Positions 8,076-15,400 of a DNA stretch of 64,000 nt are shown here, piece after piece. The notes under the pieces were generated by a model that was given only the letters and a program-made list of their open reading frames with translations, did no database searches and was not told the origin of the DNA. Origin of the DNA: Propionivibrio dicarboxylicus (GTDB lineage: Bacteria > Pseudomonadota > Gammaproteobacteria > Burkholderiales > Rhodocyclaceae); the NCBI GenBank assembly GCA_945902805.1, contig CAMDMZ010000003.1:99035-163034 (forward strand). Direction: 5' to 3'. The position numbers and the translations under genes were made by a program. Within the stretch, counting starts at the first letter, position 1. Every line of letters starts with the position of its first letter.

Positions 8076-10276
8076 GATTGCCCCTTGTATTGATAGGTTC
8101 GTTTCATCGGTTCGCCGAGCCATCCCCGGATATATTTCGATAGTTCGCATCCTGCGGCGTTTTGAACGTCCGTTAGGATCAGTTCGATCCCAAGTTCCCC
8201 GGCGATGATTGATTGCAGTTCGAGCATTCGGGCAAGCGCCCACGGTTGCGGAACGGGATCGTCGGTCAATCCGCGCCGATAGAGCAGTTGCAAACCCTTC
8301 ATCGCGCCCGGCCCAGCGTGCGCCCATGTGTCGCGATCCGCCCATTGCGAGCCGAATGTCATCCATCGCAGATCGATCGCGACTTGGCTCGCAAAGAAGT
8401 CGCCGAATCCGGTCACGTCAGCGAGCACGCCGACGGCGGCGCGCATGGTTGCCGCTTTACGCAAACGTTCCTCGACCGCGCGCAACAGGGTAAGCGCGCC
8501 GAAGGGGATCGATCGCGTGTGCTCCTTTGCTCCGGCGATCTCGATCCATTTGCGAACCACGGGAACACGGTAAGCGGCGGTCGATTTTGCGCCGCGTGCC
8601 TTCGCCGCCTCGAGCGTCGTTGCGATGAGCTCGGGGTCGAAACGTTCGCCCGGCCAAGCGTTCGCCGCGGTAAGCGCCTCGAAAAACGATTCGGTATTCG
8701 TCAGGCGCCCGAGGGCGACGCCGAGATAATCGAACCGCGTGCCGTCGTGCGGGTCGCGGTGATGCCGCGCGAGCGAACGGGTCAATCGATCATCCTCGCG
8801 GCGGTTGCAGCAAAACCGATGATCGCGAATTACCGGGTCGTCGGTTAGCGGTGCGGGGAGATTCGCCTCGCGCGCCTTTTGCACCTTTTCCCGCTCGCGA
8901 ACATAGAACAAGGCGACGCCGTAATCGGGCGGTGCGTTGCCTTTCGCGACCGCCGCGCGTATCCGTTCCTCGGTCATGCGTTCGGGAATGGTGATCGGAT
9001 GAATGATCGCGGGAGCGGTGACGGTCGGGGTTTGGGTCGAGGCAAATGTCGCGGCACTGGTCGCCGCCCGATTCCCGGCGATCTTTTCGGCGGCGGCGAT
9101 GAGGATCAGTTGCCCCGCGATCGTGATCCGCAAAAAGGTTAGCGGCGAAAACAGTGCCGAATAGCGATCGTTGCCCATGCCGAACGTCGAATTGACGACG
9201 ACTTTCAATGCCGCCGCTTCGCGCGTGCGACCGTTGCGCTTCGCGTCGAGGCGTTGCTCGATCATGCGCGCAAAGGTCGGGCGGAAAATACCCGGGTCGA
9301 GATGTTGCGGCGACATTCCGGGTTTGAGCAGCAACGCGGGGTAATAGGATGAAACGTCGATATCGAGAGCGTGCGCGATACGCCCGGCTCGATCGCGCGA
9401 ATGCAAGCCGCCGAGCCCGAAATTGCAATCGATCCCGCCGACGGTGATCTGCCGAGGCCATGTGCGCGACGGCTTGCCGCGTTCGCCGTCGCGGATCGGG
9501 AATATCGTTCCCTCGATCTCGGCAACGATCGACGCAGCGACCGGCGACGATGCGAGCCCGACGTGCAACCATTCGGGGAGCCCGAATTCGACGTCGCAAT
9601 TCCAAAACCGTTTCGCACGCGCCTTGACGTCGGCGGCTTCGTCGCCGCTCGCCTTGCAGTATTCCGCAACGAGCACCGTCTCGGCGGCACGCGCCGGGGA
9701 TTTGCCCATTAAACCCGGGAGATCGAACATAGTTTCAAGTTCGTGCCGCGTAGCGATATCGTCGGCGAGCTCGCGCCATAGAAACTCGGTCGCCGCAAGG
9801 TCGTGTTCGAGGTAGGTTTGCACCTTCGGCAGATCGTCCGCGGTGATCGGCGCGTCGGGATCGAACGGCAAGCATTCGACGCGATCCATCCCGAGTCGCG
9901 CCTCAAACGCTTTCAATTTCGCGCGCTTGCTGAGAATGTTGAACAGGTCGAGCTCGTTGAATCCCGACTTGCCGAACCCGAACCCGCGCGCCGTTTTCCA
10001 TGCGGGGGCGTCACCTTCGACGATAGCTTTCGATAGCTTATAAACGAGCTCGGGCGGTGCGCCCTTGAGGATCGCGTCGAGGATGAAAGTATCGTATCCC
10101 GCCGAATTGAATCCGATCAATTCGTCGCCGTGATTGAGGCGGTCGCGCAAACGCGCGGCGACCTCGGGTTCGATCGGGGCGTCGATGACGATCTGTTCGC
10201 TTTGCTTCGTCTCGGCGTCGAGCAATCCGACGATCGACAGGTTAGGCGCGACTTCAATATCGAAAATGGTTGGCAT
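8072..10276 (-). CDS. N-terminal half of a B-family DNA polymerase fused to a thymine-hypermodification domain
   Basis: A 734-residue fusion. Residues 1-433 are a B-family polymerase: exonuclease motifs FDIE (5-8), FNSAGYD (56-62) and YLEHD (155-159), motif A DIDVSSYYP (305-313) and motif B KVVVNSTFG (358-366). The chain departs from polymerase about 35 residues after motif B, before motif C. From Met434 (codon at 8977-8975) it matches the alpha-glutamyl/putrescinyl-thymine pyrophosphorylase group: TDDPVIRDHRFC (478-489), NRREDD (491-496), a helix-hairpin-helix-like GFGDFFASQVAIDL (623-636), GPGAMKG (655-661) and a C-terminal DVQNAAGCELSKYIR. That enzyme class replaces the pyrophosphate of modified thymine in phage DNA (family knowledge). 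The start at 10276 overlaps the helicase stop (TAATG) behind GAGGAGG. No frameshift was seen at the junction. Confidence 0.85.
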   Translation of the reverse strand: MPTIFDIEVAPNLSIVGLLDAETKQSEQIVIDAPIEPEVAARLRDRLNHGDELIGFNSAGYDTFILDAILKGAPPELVYKLSKAIVEGDAPAWKTARGFGFGKSGFNELDLFNILSKRAKLKAFEARLGMDRVECLPFDPDAPITADDLPKVQTYLEHDLAATEFLWRELADDIATRHELETMFDLPGLMGKSPARAAETVLVAEYCKASGDEAADVKARAKRFWNCDVEFGLPEWLHVGLASSPVAASIVAEIEGTIFPIRDGERGKPSRTWPRQITVGGIDCNFGLGGLHSRDRAGRIAHALDIDVSSYYPALLLKPGMSPQHLDPGIFRPTFARMIEQRLDAKRNGRTREAAALKVVVNSTFGMGNDRYSALFSPLTFLRITIAGQLILIAAAEKIAGNRAATSAATFASTQTPTVTAPAIIHPITIPERMTEERIRAAVAKGNAPPDYGVALFYVREREKVQKAREANLPAPLTDDPVIRDHRFCCNRREDDRLTRSLARHHRDPHDGTRFDYLGVALGRLTNTESFFEALTAANAWPGERFDPELIATTLEAAKARGAKSTAAYRVPVVRKWIEIAGAKEHTRSIPFGALTLLRAVEERLRKAATMRAAVGVLADVTGFGDFFASQVAIDLRWMTFGSQWADRDTWAHAGPGAMKGLQLLYRRGLTDDPVPQPWALARMLELQSIIAGELGIELILTDVQNAAGCELSKYIRGWLGEPMKRTYQYKGQS

Positions 10277-11676
10277 TATTTCCTCCTCATGACGTCGAGC
10301 GCCGCAATCAGCGCCGCCTCGCCCGATTGCTTCCGGGCGAGCACGCCGAGGATCGCGCGGTCGATCCCTTGATTTGCGACGAGTTGAATGACGGAAACGC
10401 GGCGCGCTTGACCCGAGCGGATAAGGCGCGCGTTCGTTTGGGTAAAGGATTCGCTCGACCAAGAGTTCGCGAACCAAATGATCGTTTGCGCCGCGCCGTG
10501 CTGTAAGTTCAAACCGTGCCGCATCGCTTGCGGCGAGACGACCAGCATCGGGATTTTGTCGAGATTCCAATCGCGAACGATGCGTCGCCGCTCCTCGTCA
10601 GGTGTTGCGCCGACGAAGGCGATCGCCCACGGGAAACGCTCGACGATCATGGCAAGTTCCGCCTTGTAGCGAATCGGGATCATGACCGGCGACGATATGC
10701 CCTCGAGCACTTCCTCGAGGGCGTCGAGGCGCGCGTCGGTGAGTTTGGCGAATGTGCCGCGCTCATCGAGATAGACAAACCCATTCGTCAATTGATGCAA
10801 CTTGCCAAGGTAAGCACCATCGTCGCCGCCGTTGATCGTGACGCCGCCGATCTCGACGGTGCGCTCCCGCATGAATTCCTCGATGAGCCCCGCAACATCC
10901 TCGCCGTGATCGAACGGCGCGGTCGAGTAAAGCGCCGGGGGCAGATCGACGGCATCCTCGAGGCGGATCGATATCGCATGGCGCGCGATCTCATCCTCGA
11001 TGCGTTTCGTCGCCCCGGGTTTCGGCTTCCATCCGAACGCGGTCACTTTGTCGAAATGTCGCGCTCGCCACCGCGGGAATGATTGATCCCAAAAGTCGCC
11101 GCCGCGCGAGACGATGCGCCCGGGCGACCATAGGTCGATCGCCGAATTCGGACGCGGCGAGCCCGACAGCAAAAGGATATTCCCGCGGCAAAGCGCCGCG
11201 AGTGCGTGAAGGGCTTTTGTCCGCACGGCATCGGCGTTGCGAAAGCCCTGCGACTCATCGACGACAATCGCCTCGACGGGCAGGATTCCCCGAGCGGCGA
11301 CTTCCTCGACGAAGCGCGGCAAGACGTCGGGCGTCACGGTGACGATATGCCCCTTTCCCTCAAACCAAAGGTGTGACCGATCGTTCCCGGTCATGCGGTG
11401 CGCTTCGTCAAATCTAATATGTTGCGTGTGCGCCCATTCGTTCGCCTCGATAGGCCAAACGGTATCGAGGATCGCCCGGGGCGCGACGAGTAAGGCGCGC
11501 GCAAAGCGCCCCGCGGCGATGCCGTCGGCGACGATGGTGAGCGCCGTCGGCGTCTTGCCCGAGCCCGGGGCGGCGGCGATAAGGTGCGGCTCGCTTGCCG
11601 CGGCTATGACGGCGGCTTGTTGCCATCGGTAAAGTTGTTCGCGTTCGCGCAATGGCGCGCGTTGTAAGGTTTCCAT
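10276..11676 (-). CDS. Phage SNF2/DEAD-like superfamily 2 helicase
   Basis: A 466-residue helicase with Walker A APGSGKT (about 36-42), a Walker B-type VVDESQG near 140, motif III-like LLLSGSPRPN near 170, and C-terminal motifs MRHGLNLQHG and NARLIRSGQ typical of SNF2-like enzymes. It is compact, as phage members are, and would remodel DNA or nucleoprotein during replication. The ATG at 11676 follows AAGGG. Its stop codon shares one base with the start of the polymerase gene, so translation is coupled. Confidence 0.9.
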   Translation of the reverse strand: METLQRAPLREREQLYRWQQAAVIAAASEPHLIAAAPGSGKTPTALTIVADGIAAGRFARALLVAPRAILDTVWPIEANEWAHTQHIRFDEAHRMTGNDRSHLWFEGKGHIVTVTPDVLPRFVEEVAARGILPVEAIVVDESQGFRNADAVRTKALHALAALCRGNILLLSGSPRPNSAIDLWSPGRIVSRGGDFWDQSFPRWRARHFDKVTAFGWKPKPGATKRIEDEIARHAISIRLEDAVDLPPALYSTAPFDHGEDVAGLIEEFMRERTVEIGGVTINGGDDGAYLGKLHQLTNGFVYLDERGTFAKLTDARLDALEEVLEGISSPVMIPIRYKAELAMIVERFPWAIAFVGATPDEERRRIVRDWNLDKIPMLVVSPQAMRHGLNLQHGAAQTIIWFANSWSSESFTQTNARLIRSGQARRVSVIQLVANQGIDRAILGVLARKQSGEAALIAALDVMRRK

Positions 11677-11693
11677 GATCGACCCTTAAGAAT

Positions 11694-11730
11694 GAAAAAA
11701 ACCCCGACGCCGCAAGCGGTCGCCGGGGTG
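11694..11730 (-). terminator. Rho-independent terminator after the DUF2815 gene
   Basis: Read on the minus strand, a GC-rich stem (CCCCGGCGACCGC paired imperfectly with GGCGTCGGGG, loop TTGC) is followed by seven T residues. It lies 38 bases past the stop of the DUF2815 gene and just before the helicase start, so it should end or attenuate the early transcript. Confidence 0.8.
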
Positions 11731-11768
11731 ATGTTGCGTTGCGCCGAATTAAGCCTTCGCGAACACGA

Positions 11769-12395
11769 TCAAGCCTCCGCCCCGAACGTCGCGTCGGCGG
11801 TTCTAAACTTGACGCCCGACAGATCGAGCGAATCGAACGACGTGCCGCCGCCCTGCCCTTTTTCGATGACGTGCTCGGTCTTGCCGATCAACAGGATCGC
11901 CGAGAGCGACAGGGCGACCCCGGCGCTTTGATTGTTGAAGTGAAAGGCTTGAATTCCGACGAGACATTCGTCGCCGCCCTTGATCTCGCCCGGGTCGCAC
12001 GGCGTTTTATTCGCACCGTAAAAGCACTTCGGCGCGAACCCGGATTTCAAACGGACGACGACGTTATCGCCGCGGAATCCGGCATGCTTGAAAACGAGCT
12101 CGCCGTTTGGCTTGCGCTCATCGGCGTCGCGGATCGGGTTGTGATACTTCGCCCCGAGTGTGCGGCTCCCGGTCAAGGCTTCCGCATGGTCGCCGATGAG
12201 CTCGAGCAGGGTTTCGAGCGTCGGTTCGTTGCGCGGAATGATGAGCAGGGTCGAGTATTTCCCGGTTTCGGGATCGGGCTCGGTGACGGTCGGATACGCG
12301 ACCACGCCATGCACGGCGATTTCGCGTTTGAGGGTTGCTTCCGAGATCGCCGAGGCGATGGGCTTTTTTGCGGTTTTGTAAGAGTTTGCACTCAT
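11769..12395 (-). CDS. Phage single-stranded-DNA-binding-like protein, DUF2815 family
   Basis: A 208-residue protein with the DUF2815 layout: a long basic and beta-rich N-terminal half, a central charged segment (RDADERKPNGE), a CDPGEIKGGD turn and an aromatic FHFNNQSAGVALSL strand near the C-terminus. DUF2815 members are proposed phage single-strand DNA-binding proteins and commonly neighbour DUF2800 nucleases and phage polymerases, as here. The start at 12395 (MSANSYKTAKK) follows AAAGG; a longer in-frame start at 12506 would run through the upstream repeat. A terminator follows. Confidence 0.8.
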   Translation of the reverse strand: MSANSYKTAKKPIASAISEATLKREIAVHGVVAYPTVTEPDPETGKYSTLLIIPRNEPTLETLLELIGDHAEALTGSRTLGAKYHNPIRDADERKPNGELVFKHAGFRGDNVVVRLKSGFAPKCFYGANKTPCDPGEIKGGDECLVGIQAFHFNNQSAGVALSLSAILLIGKTEHVIEKGQGGGTSFDSLDLSGVKFRTADATFGAEA

Positions 12396-12484
12396 GACTA
12401 TCGAACCTTTATGACAGTTTCGGCTTTCGCCGACCCCCTCGATATGAGAGGGCGATAGGGATTCTTTAACTCGCGCCGCTATTA

Positions 12485-12528
12485 TTTTTCGACCCTGTTT
12501 GACCAAATAGGGGATTCGTCAAATAGCG
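12485..12528. promoter_or_regulatory. Copies of the GACCCTGTTTGAC and CTATTTGACGAA motifs
   Basis: Upstream of the DUF2815 gene, the words CGACCCTGTTTGAC (12489-12502) and ATTCGTCAAATAGCG (12513-12527) repeat, in altered arrangement, the motifs of 3902-3927 and 4404-4429. The same motifs in front of two phage operons suggest binding sites for one phage regulator. A promoter is likely here but no clear -35/-10 pair is evident. Confidence 0.55.
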
Positions 12529-13238
12529 CGCGACGGGCATTCATAGCGCCCTTTGCACCATTGGCAAGCGGTCGCGCTCGGCTCGACGGGCGGCTCGTCG
12601 AGATCGGTCAAAGCGAGGCGTTCGCGGCAATGCTCAAGGAAGTCGGCGACCATTTGCCGGTCGGTTTCCCAAACGACAAGCCCGATCCCGGGCGCGGTCG
12701 GTTGGATGATGGCGATCGCGATCGTCTCGATCCCCACGGCGACGCCTTGATCGATAAAACGCAACGCGCCCGAGGCGTAAGCGAGGAGTTGTTCATTGAG
12801 CCGCGGGTCGATCTTGATCTTGCCAAACTTCGCATCGCCGACGACGAGCGTCGATCCGTCGCCACTGATGCCGATGTAATCGCTCGTTCCCCAAAAGTCG
12901 GAACGCCCGATCGCTGCGCCCGGATCGACGCGAACCTCATGCCATCGTTCGCCGATCTGGTAACGCTCCTCGAGGGCGCGCAAGGCGACGATCGCACGGT
13001 CGAGGAGCGTTTGCGCCCGGGCTTGACCGCAATCGAGCACGTCGAGCTCGATTACCGCGTTCGGGGTGAGCGAAGGGTCGCCGCCCAATGCCACGCGCTC
13101 AAATTCATCATGGAGCACCGTGCCGATCATGGCGGCGCGCCCGGATCGATCCTCGACGGTTTCGTTCCAGATGACCGCCATCGCGCAAGCGAGCGCCGTC
13201 TTGAGGTAAGACGGCGGAATTCTGGCATGGTCACTCAT
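12519..13238 (-). CDS. DUF2800 (RecB/Cas4-like nuclease) phage protein
   Basis: A 239-residue protein starting MSDHARIPPSYLK. It carries RecB-nuclease-like features: GTVLHDEFE near residue 44, a WGTSDYIGI acidic strand near 120, VGDAKFGKI near 138 and NEQLLAYASGAL near 152. It ends with a CQWCKGRYEC cluster that may hold an iron-sulphur or zinc site, as in Cas4/AddB relatives. The start at 13238 overlaps the end of the upstream gene by eight bases. DUF2800-DUF2815 pairs in phage replication modules support the call; substrate specificity is unknown. Confidence 0.85.
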   Translation of the reverse strand: MSDHARIPPSYLKTALACAMAVIWNETVEDRSGRAAMIGTVLHDEFERVALGGDPSLTPNAVIELDVLDCGQARAQTLLDRAIVALRALEERYQIGERWHEVRVDPGAAIGRSDFWGTSDYIGISGDGSTLVVGDAKFGKIKIDPRLNEQLLAYASGALRFIDQGVAVGIETIAIAIIQPTAPGIGLVVWETDRQMVADFLEHCRERLALTDLDEPPVEPSATACQWCKGRYECPSRAI

Positions 13239-13905
13239 CGCAATAGCCGCAATCGGCGGCGACGAGATATGACCCGATCCATCGTTCGATTTTGCCGATC
13301 TCGCCGATCGATCTCGACGGCAAACTCGGGCGGTTTTGCGGCGACGCCGCGGGGAAGGTGACGCGCCAAAAGTCGAGGATCGGGGCGATCGTATCCCGGG
13401 GGGCGCGCAGCTTCCCGGTCGTCGAATCATCCGCGGCGACGTGGTGATAAACGACGCGCAAAACGTCGCTATAAAAGCGCCCCGGGTCGCCCTTGCGCCA
13501 TTGCGCCCGATGCCATCCCTCGATTGCGATATCGAGCTCGACGGGGGCGAACGGGTTTGGCAAAAACGCCTCAACGTCACAATCGCAAAATTCGCGACCA
13601 TAGCAATCGTCGAGGGTAAGAATTGTCGCCGTTCCAATCGGCGCGACGAGGCATCGATCGGGGTCGATGCGCGGTATCCCTTCGACCTCATCGAAGGCGG
13701 TAAGCAAACGGGAATCGAAGATGATCCCGGGCGGTCGGAATAGATCAACGTCGCGGCGACGCGCTTTCATCAGTTCGGCGGCGCGAAACGCCGAAGCGTT
13801 CGCTACCGTCGCCCCGGATATGTGCCGCGGAACGATAACGCGACCGCGGAACGGATCGTCGTCGCCCCAATAGCCTGAACCGGCATCGATGAATTTAATC
13901 GACAT
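13231..13905 (-). CDS. Hypothetical prophage protein, 224 aa
   Basis: I do not recognise this 224-residue protein. It begins MSIKFIDAGSGYWG, has several cysteines (a CDCD cluster near residue 115 and CGYCDE at the very end, a possible metal site) and is rich in aspartate and proline. It shares 11 bases with the upstream 78-residue gene and eight with the downstream DUF2800 gene, so all three form one coupled unit. The position suggests a role in phage DNA metabolism, but nothing in the sequence proves it. Confidence 0.75.
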   Translation of the reverse strand: MSIKFIDAGSGYWGDDDPFRGRVIVPRHISGATVANASAFRAAELMKARRRDVDLFRPPGIIFDSRLLTAFDEVEGIPRIDPDRCLVAPIGTATILTLDDCYGREFCDCDVEAFLPNPFAPVELDIAIEGWHRAQWRKGDPGRFYSDVLRVVYHHVAADDSTTGKLRAPRDTIAPILDFWRVTFPAASPQNRPSLPSRSIGEIGKIERWIGSYLVAADCGYCDE

Positions 13906-14131
13906 CCTTGCTCGCCTCGCTTGGGGATTCGGTGACTTCGCGCTCCTCAATTTGCACGTCGTCGGGGGCAGGTGCGCCGCTCGCGATGAGGTATGCCACG
14001 GCGAGCAGATCGTCGAGGGCTTTACCTTCCCCGAAGCCTCCCGCCGAAATACCAGTGATATCCCCGGTCGAGTTGTAACGGATAGTCGCCGCGATAGCGT
14101 TGCGGCGGACGGTTTTGATTTTTGCACTCAT
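13895..14131 (-). CDS. Hypothetical prophage protein, 78 aa
   Basis: A small unrecognised protein with a basic N-terminus (MSAKIKTVRRNA), a central stretch containing IRYNSTGDITG and an acidic tail. Its stop lies inside the next gene. No domain is identifiable; the basic start and acidic end would suit a small nucleic-acid-associated protein, which is speculation. Confidence 0.6.
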   Translation of the reverse strand: MSAKIKTVRRNAIAATIRYNSTGDITGISAGGFGEGKALDDLLAVAYLIASGAPAPDDVQIEEREVTESPSEASKDVD

Positions 14132-14160
14132 GACTCATGCACTCCATGAAAAGTTGAGTT

Positions 14161-14403
14161 TTAGGCCGAGGCGGTCTCGGCAATACCAAGCAAGCGAGCG
14201 GCGACGTCAGGGAACAACCCGGTATCGATAAAGTAGTCGCGACCGATCCGAATCAACGCGCCTGATTCGGTCAGGGCTTGCCGGTTGTTTTTGAGGAACC
14301 ATTCAAACGATTCGGGTTTTTCCCAAATCTTGCGAACCCAAGGCGGGGCGTCGTGTTGGTAATAATCCGGTTTGCGGCGAAGTCGGTTTAAGGTTTCATC
14401 CAT
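14161..14403 (-). CDS. Hypothetical small prophage protein, 80 aa, possibly DNA-binding
   Basis: The 80-residue protein starts at the ATG at 14403 behind GGAG; a TTG five codons upstream is the ribosome site itself and was rejected. It reads as a compact helical domain with ESFEWFLKNNRQALTESG followed by ALIRIGRDYFIDT, similar in feel to the small winged-helix/AlpA-like regulators of prophages. The match is not strong enough to name. It lies directly downstream of one copy of an 82-bp direct repeat. Confidence 0.6.
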   Translation of the reverse strand: MDETLNRLRRKPDYYQHDAPPWVRKIWEKPESFEWFLKNNRQALTESGALIRIGRDYFIDTGLFPDVAARLLGIAETASA

Positions 14404-14421
14404 TGCGCTATTCTCCAAAAG

Positions 14422-14442
14422 TTAAAACGTCGCTCCCTACGA
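14422..14442. repeat. 21-bp inverted repeat, left copy
   Basis: Reads TTAAAACGTCGCTCCCTACGA. A perfect reverse-complement copy lies at 16361-16381, so the pair brackets about 1.9 kb holding the integrase gene and two others. Confidence 0.85.
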
Positions 14443-14450
14443 GCTAGGTC

Positions 14451-14532
14451 GAGAATATCAGGGCAAATGGTTGTTAAGTAATTGAAAACAAACATATCCG
14501 TCCGTTGAGCTAGCACTTCAGACAGATTTGTT
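14451..14532 (-). repeat. 82-bp direct repeat, copy 1
   Basis: Identical to 14857-14938 except for one base (A versus C at the TTAAGTAATTG/TTAAGTCATTG position). In minus-strand sense it lies upstream of the 80-residue gene; the second copy lies upstream of the 79-residue gene. Probably a duplicated promoter-leader or regulator site. Confidence 0.9.
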
Positions 14533-14540
14533 TCAAGGCA

Positions 14541-14566
14541 ATAAAAAACCGCCTTTCGGCGGTTTG
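14541..14566 (-). terminator. Rho-independent terminator after the 79-aa gene
   Basis: On the minus strand, AAACCGCC, the loop GAAA and GGCGGTTT are followed by a run of T. The stem begins six bases beyond the stop of the 79-residue gene. Confidence 0.88.
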
Positions 14567-14571
14567 TCTGG

Positions 14572-14811
14572 TCAGACTTCGATTTGGTCGATTGCCCCGG
14601 TCCAGTGTACCGAACGACTATACTCGCCTCGGATGTCATCGGTCATGAACTTAATAAACCGATACAGCCGATATAGAGCATCGTCGTCCAAAGGGATGTT
14701 TACAGTCTCCGGTTCATCCCAACCAGGGAGGGTAACGGTGGTGTAGAGATGAAAAGTACCATCGGCCCAACGGACCAGCTGCAAATCAAAATGCTTTAAC
14801 TTTTTACTCAT
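14572..14811 (-). CDS. Hypothetical small prophage protein, 79 aa
   Basis: Unrecognised 79-residue protein (MSKKLKHFDLQLV) with GGAG upstream of the ATG. It appears to be a small alpha/beta protein with a WADGTFHLYTTV strand and a C-terminal helical part. It is its own transcription unit: a 19-bp operator-like palindrome and an 82-bp repeat upstream, and a strong terminator just downstream. Such isolation is common for regulatory or lysogeny genes. Confidence 0.65.
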   Translation of the reverse strand: MSKKLKHFDLQLVRWADGTFHLYTTVTLPGWDEPETVNIPLDDDALYRLYRFIKFMTDDIRGEYSRSVHWTGAIDQIEV

Positions 14812-14833
14812 GACATTTGAACTCCGAAAGATT

Positions 14834-14852
14834 CATCACCGGATCGGTGATG
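14834..14852. promoter_or_regulatory. Operator-like palindrome upstream of the 79-aa gene
   Basis: CATCACCG-GAT-CGGTGATG: eight-base perfect arms around three bases, 23 bases upstream of the ATG at 14811. The size and symmetry suit a dimeric repressor site; the protein that binds is unknown. Confidence 0.6.
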
Positions 14853-14856
14853 GTTG

Positions 14857-14938
14857 GAGAATATCAGGGCAAATGGTTGTTAAGTCATTGAAAACAAACA
14901 TATCCGTCCGTTGAGCTAGCACTTCAGACAGATTTGTT
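14857..14938 (-). repeat. 82-bp direct repeat, copy 2
   Basis: Second copy of the repeat at 14451-14532, with 81 of 82 bases identical. Its right end overlaps the last five codons of the 158-residue gene. Confidence 0.9.
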
Positions 14939-15400
14939 AGTTAACGCTTGCTTGTAGTTGACCGCTCGATCTTTGGTCGCTTTTTCCAGCAGTTCCGGGC
15001 AGTCGACAGCTAGGATTTTGCGAACCTGATTCAGCAAAACGGTCCATCCGGGAATATGACCGTTTCGCTCGGCGATAACGCGATCAAACCAGGGTTTGAG
15101 ATCATTTGAAACCCTGGTCGCCGCTTCTTTGTTAAGTTCCGCCGTGGTTTTTCCGCCGAGACTTCGACCTTCGCCAGCAAGGGCGGCGACCTCGTTTTCA
15201 GCATTGCGCCGGGCAAGCGTCCACGCGAGATTGTTTTCCGCAACGGCTACGCGTTGAAGGGTGTCGATCTCCCTTTCCGTTGCGTCGTCGGGTATCCAGA
15301 ACGACGCCGGTCCGGGGCGACTTGGCAGTAATGCCAAGTTTGCCCGGGCAATTGCTTTCTTTGCCTGGTTGATCGTTTGAGCTTTGCTTTTTGGTTTCAT
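14924..15400 (-). CDS. Hypothetical prophage protein, 158 aa
   Basis: Unrecognised 158-residue protein, basic and helix-rich, with a lysine-rich N-terminus (MKPKSKAQT) and a central AENEVAALAGEG stretch. The start at 15400 gives an ATGA overlap with the integrase stop and has AGGG eight bases upstream; a GTG two codons earlier is less likely. Tight coupling to the integrase hints at an accessory role in integration or excision, but no excisionase signature is visible. Confidence 0.65.
   Translation of the reverse strand: MKPKSKAQTINQAKKAIARANLALLPSRPGPASFWIPDDATEREIDTLQRVAVAENNLAWTLARRNAENEVAALAGEGRSLGGKTTAELNKEAATRVSNDLKPWFDRVIAERNGHIPGWTVLLNQVRKILAVDCPELLEKATKDRAVNYKQALTNKSV

Noticed and set aside
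8950..9060. A split intein as the reason for the polymerase break
   Set aside because: There is no intein-like Cys/Ser start block, TxxH block or HN-Cys/Ser/Thr end in either half. The extra sequence is recognisably a modification-enzyme domain instead.
14388..14639. Open frame of 83 codons overlapping the 79-aa and 80-aa genes
   Set aside because: It reads through a rho-independent terminator and a direct repeat and has no ribosome site.
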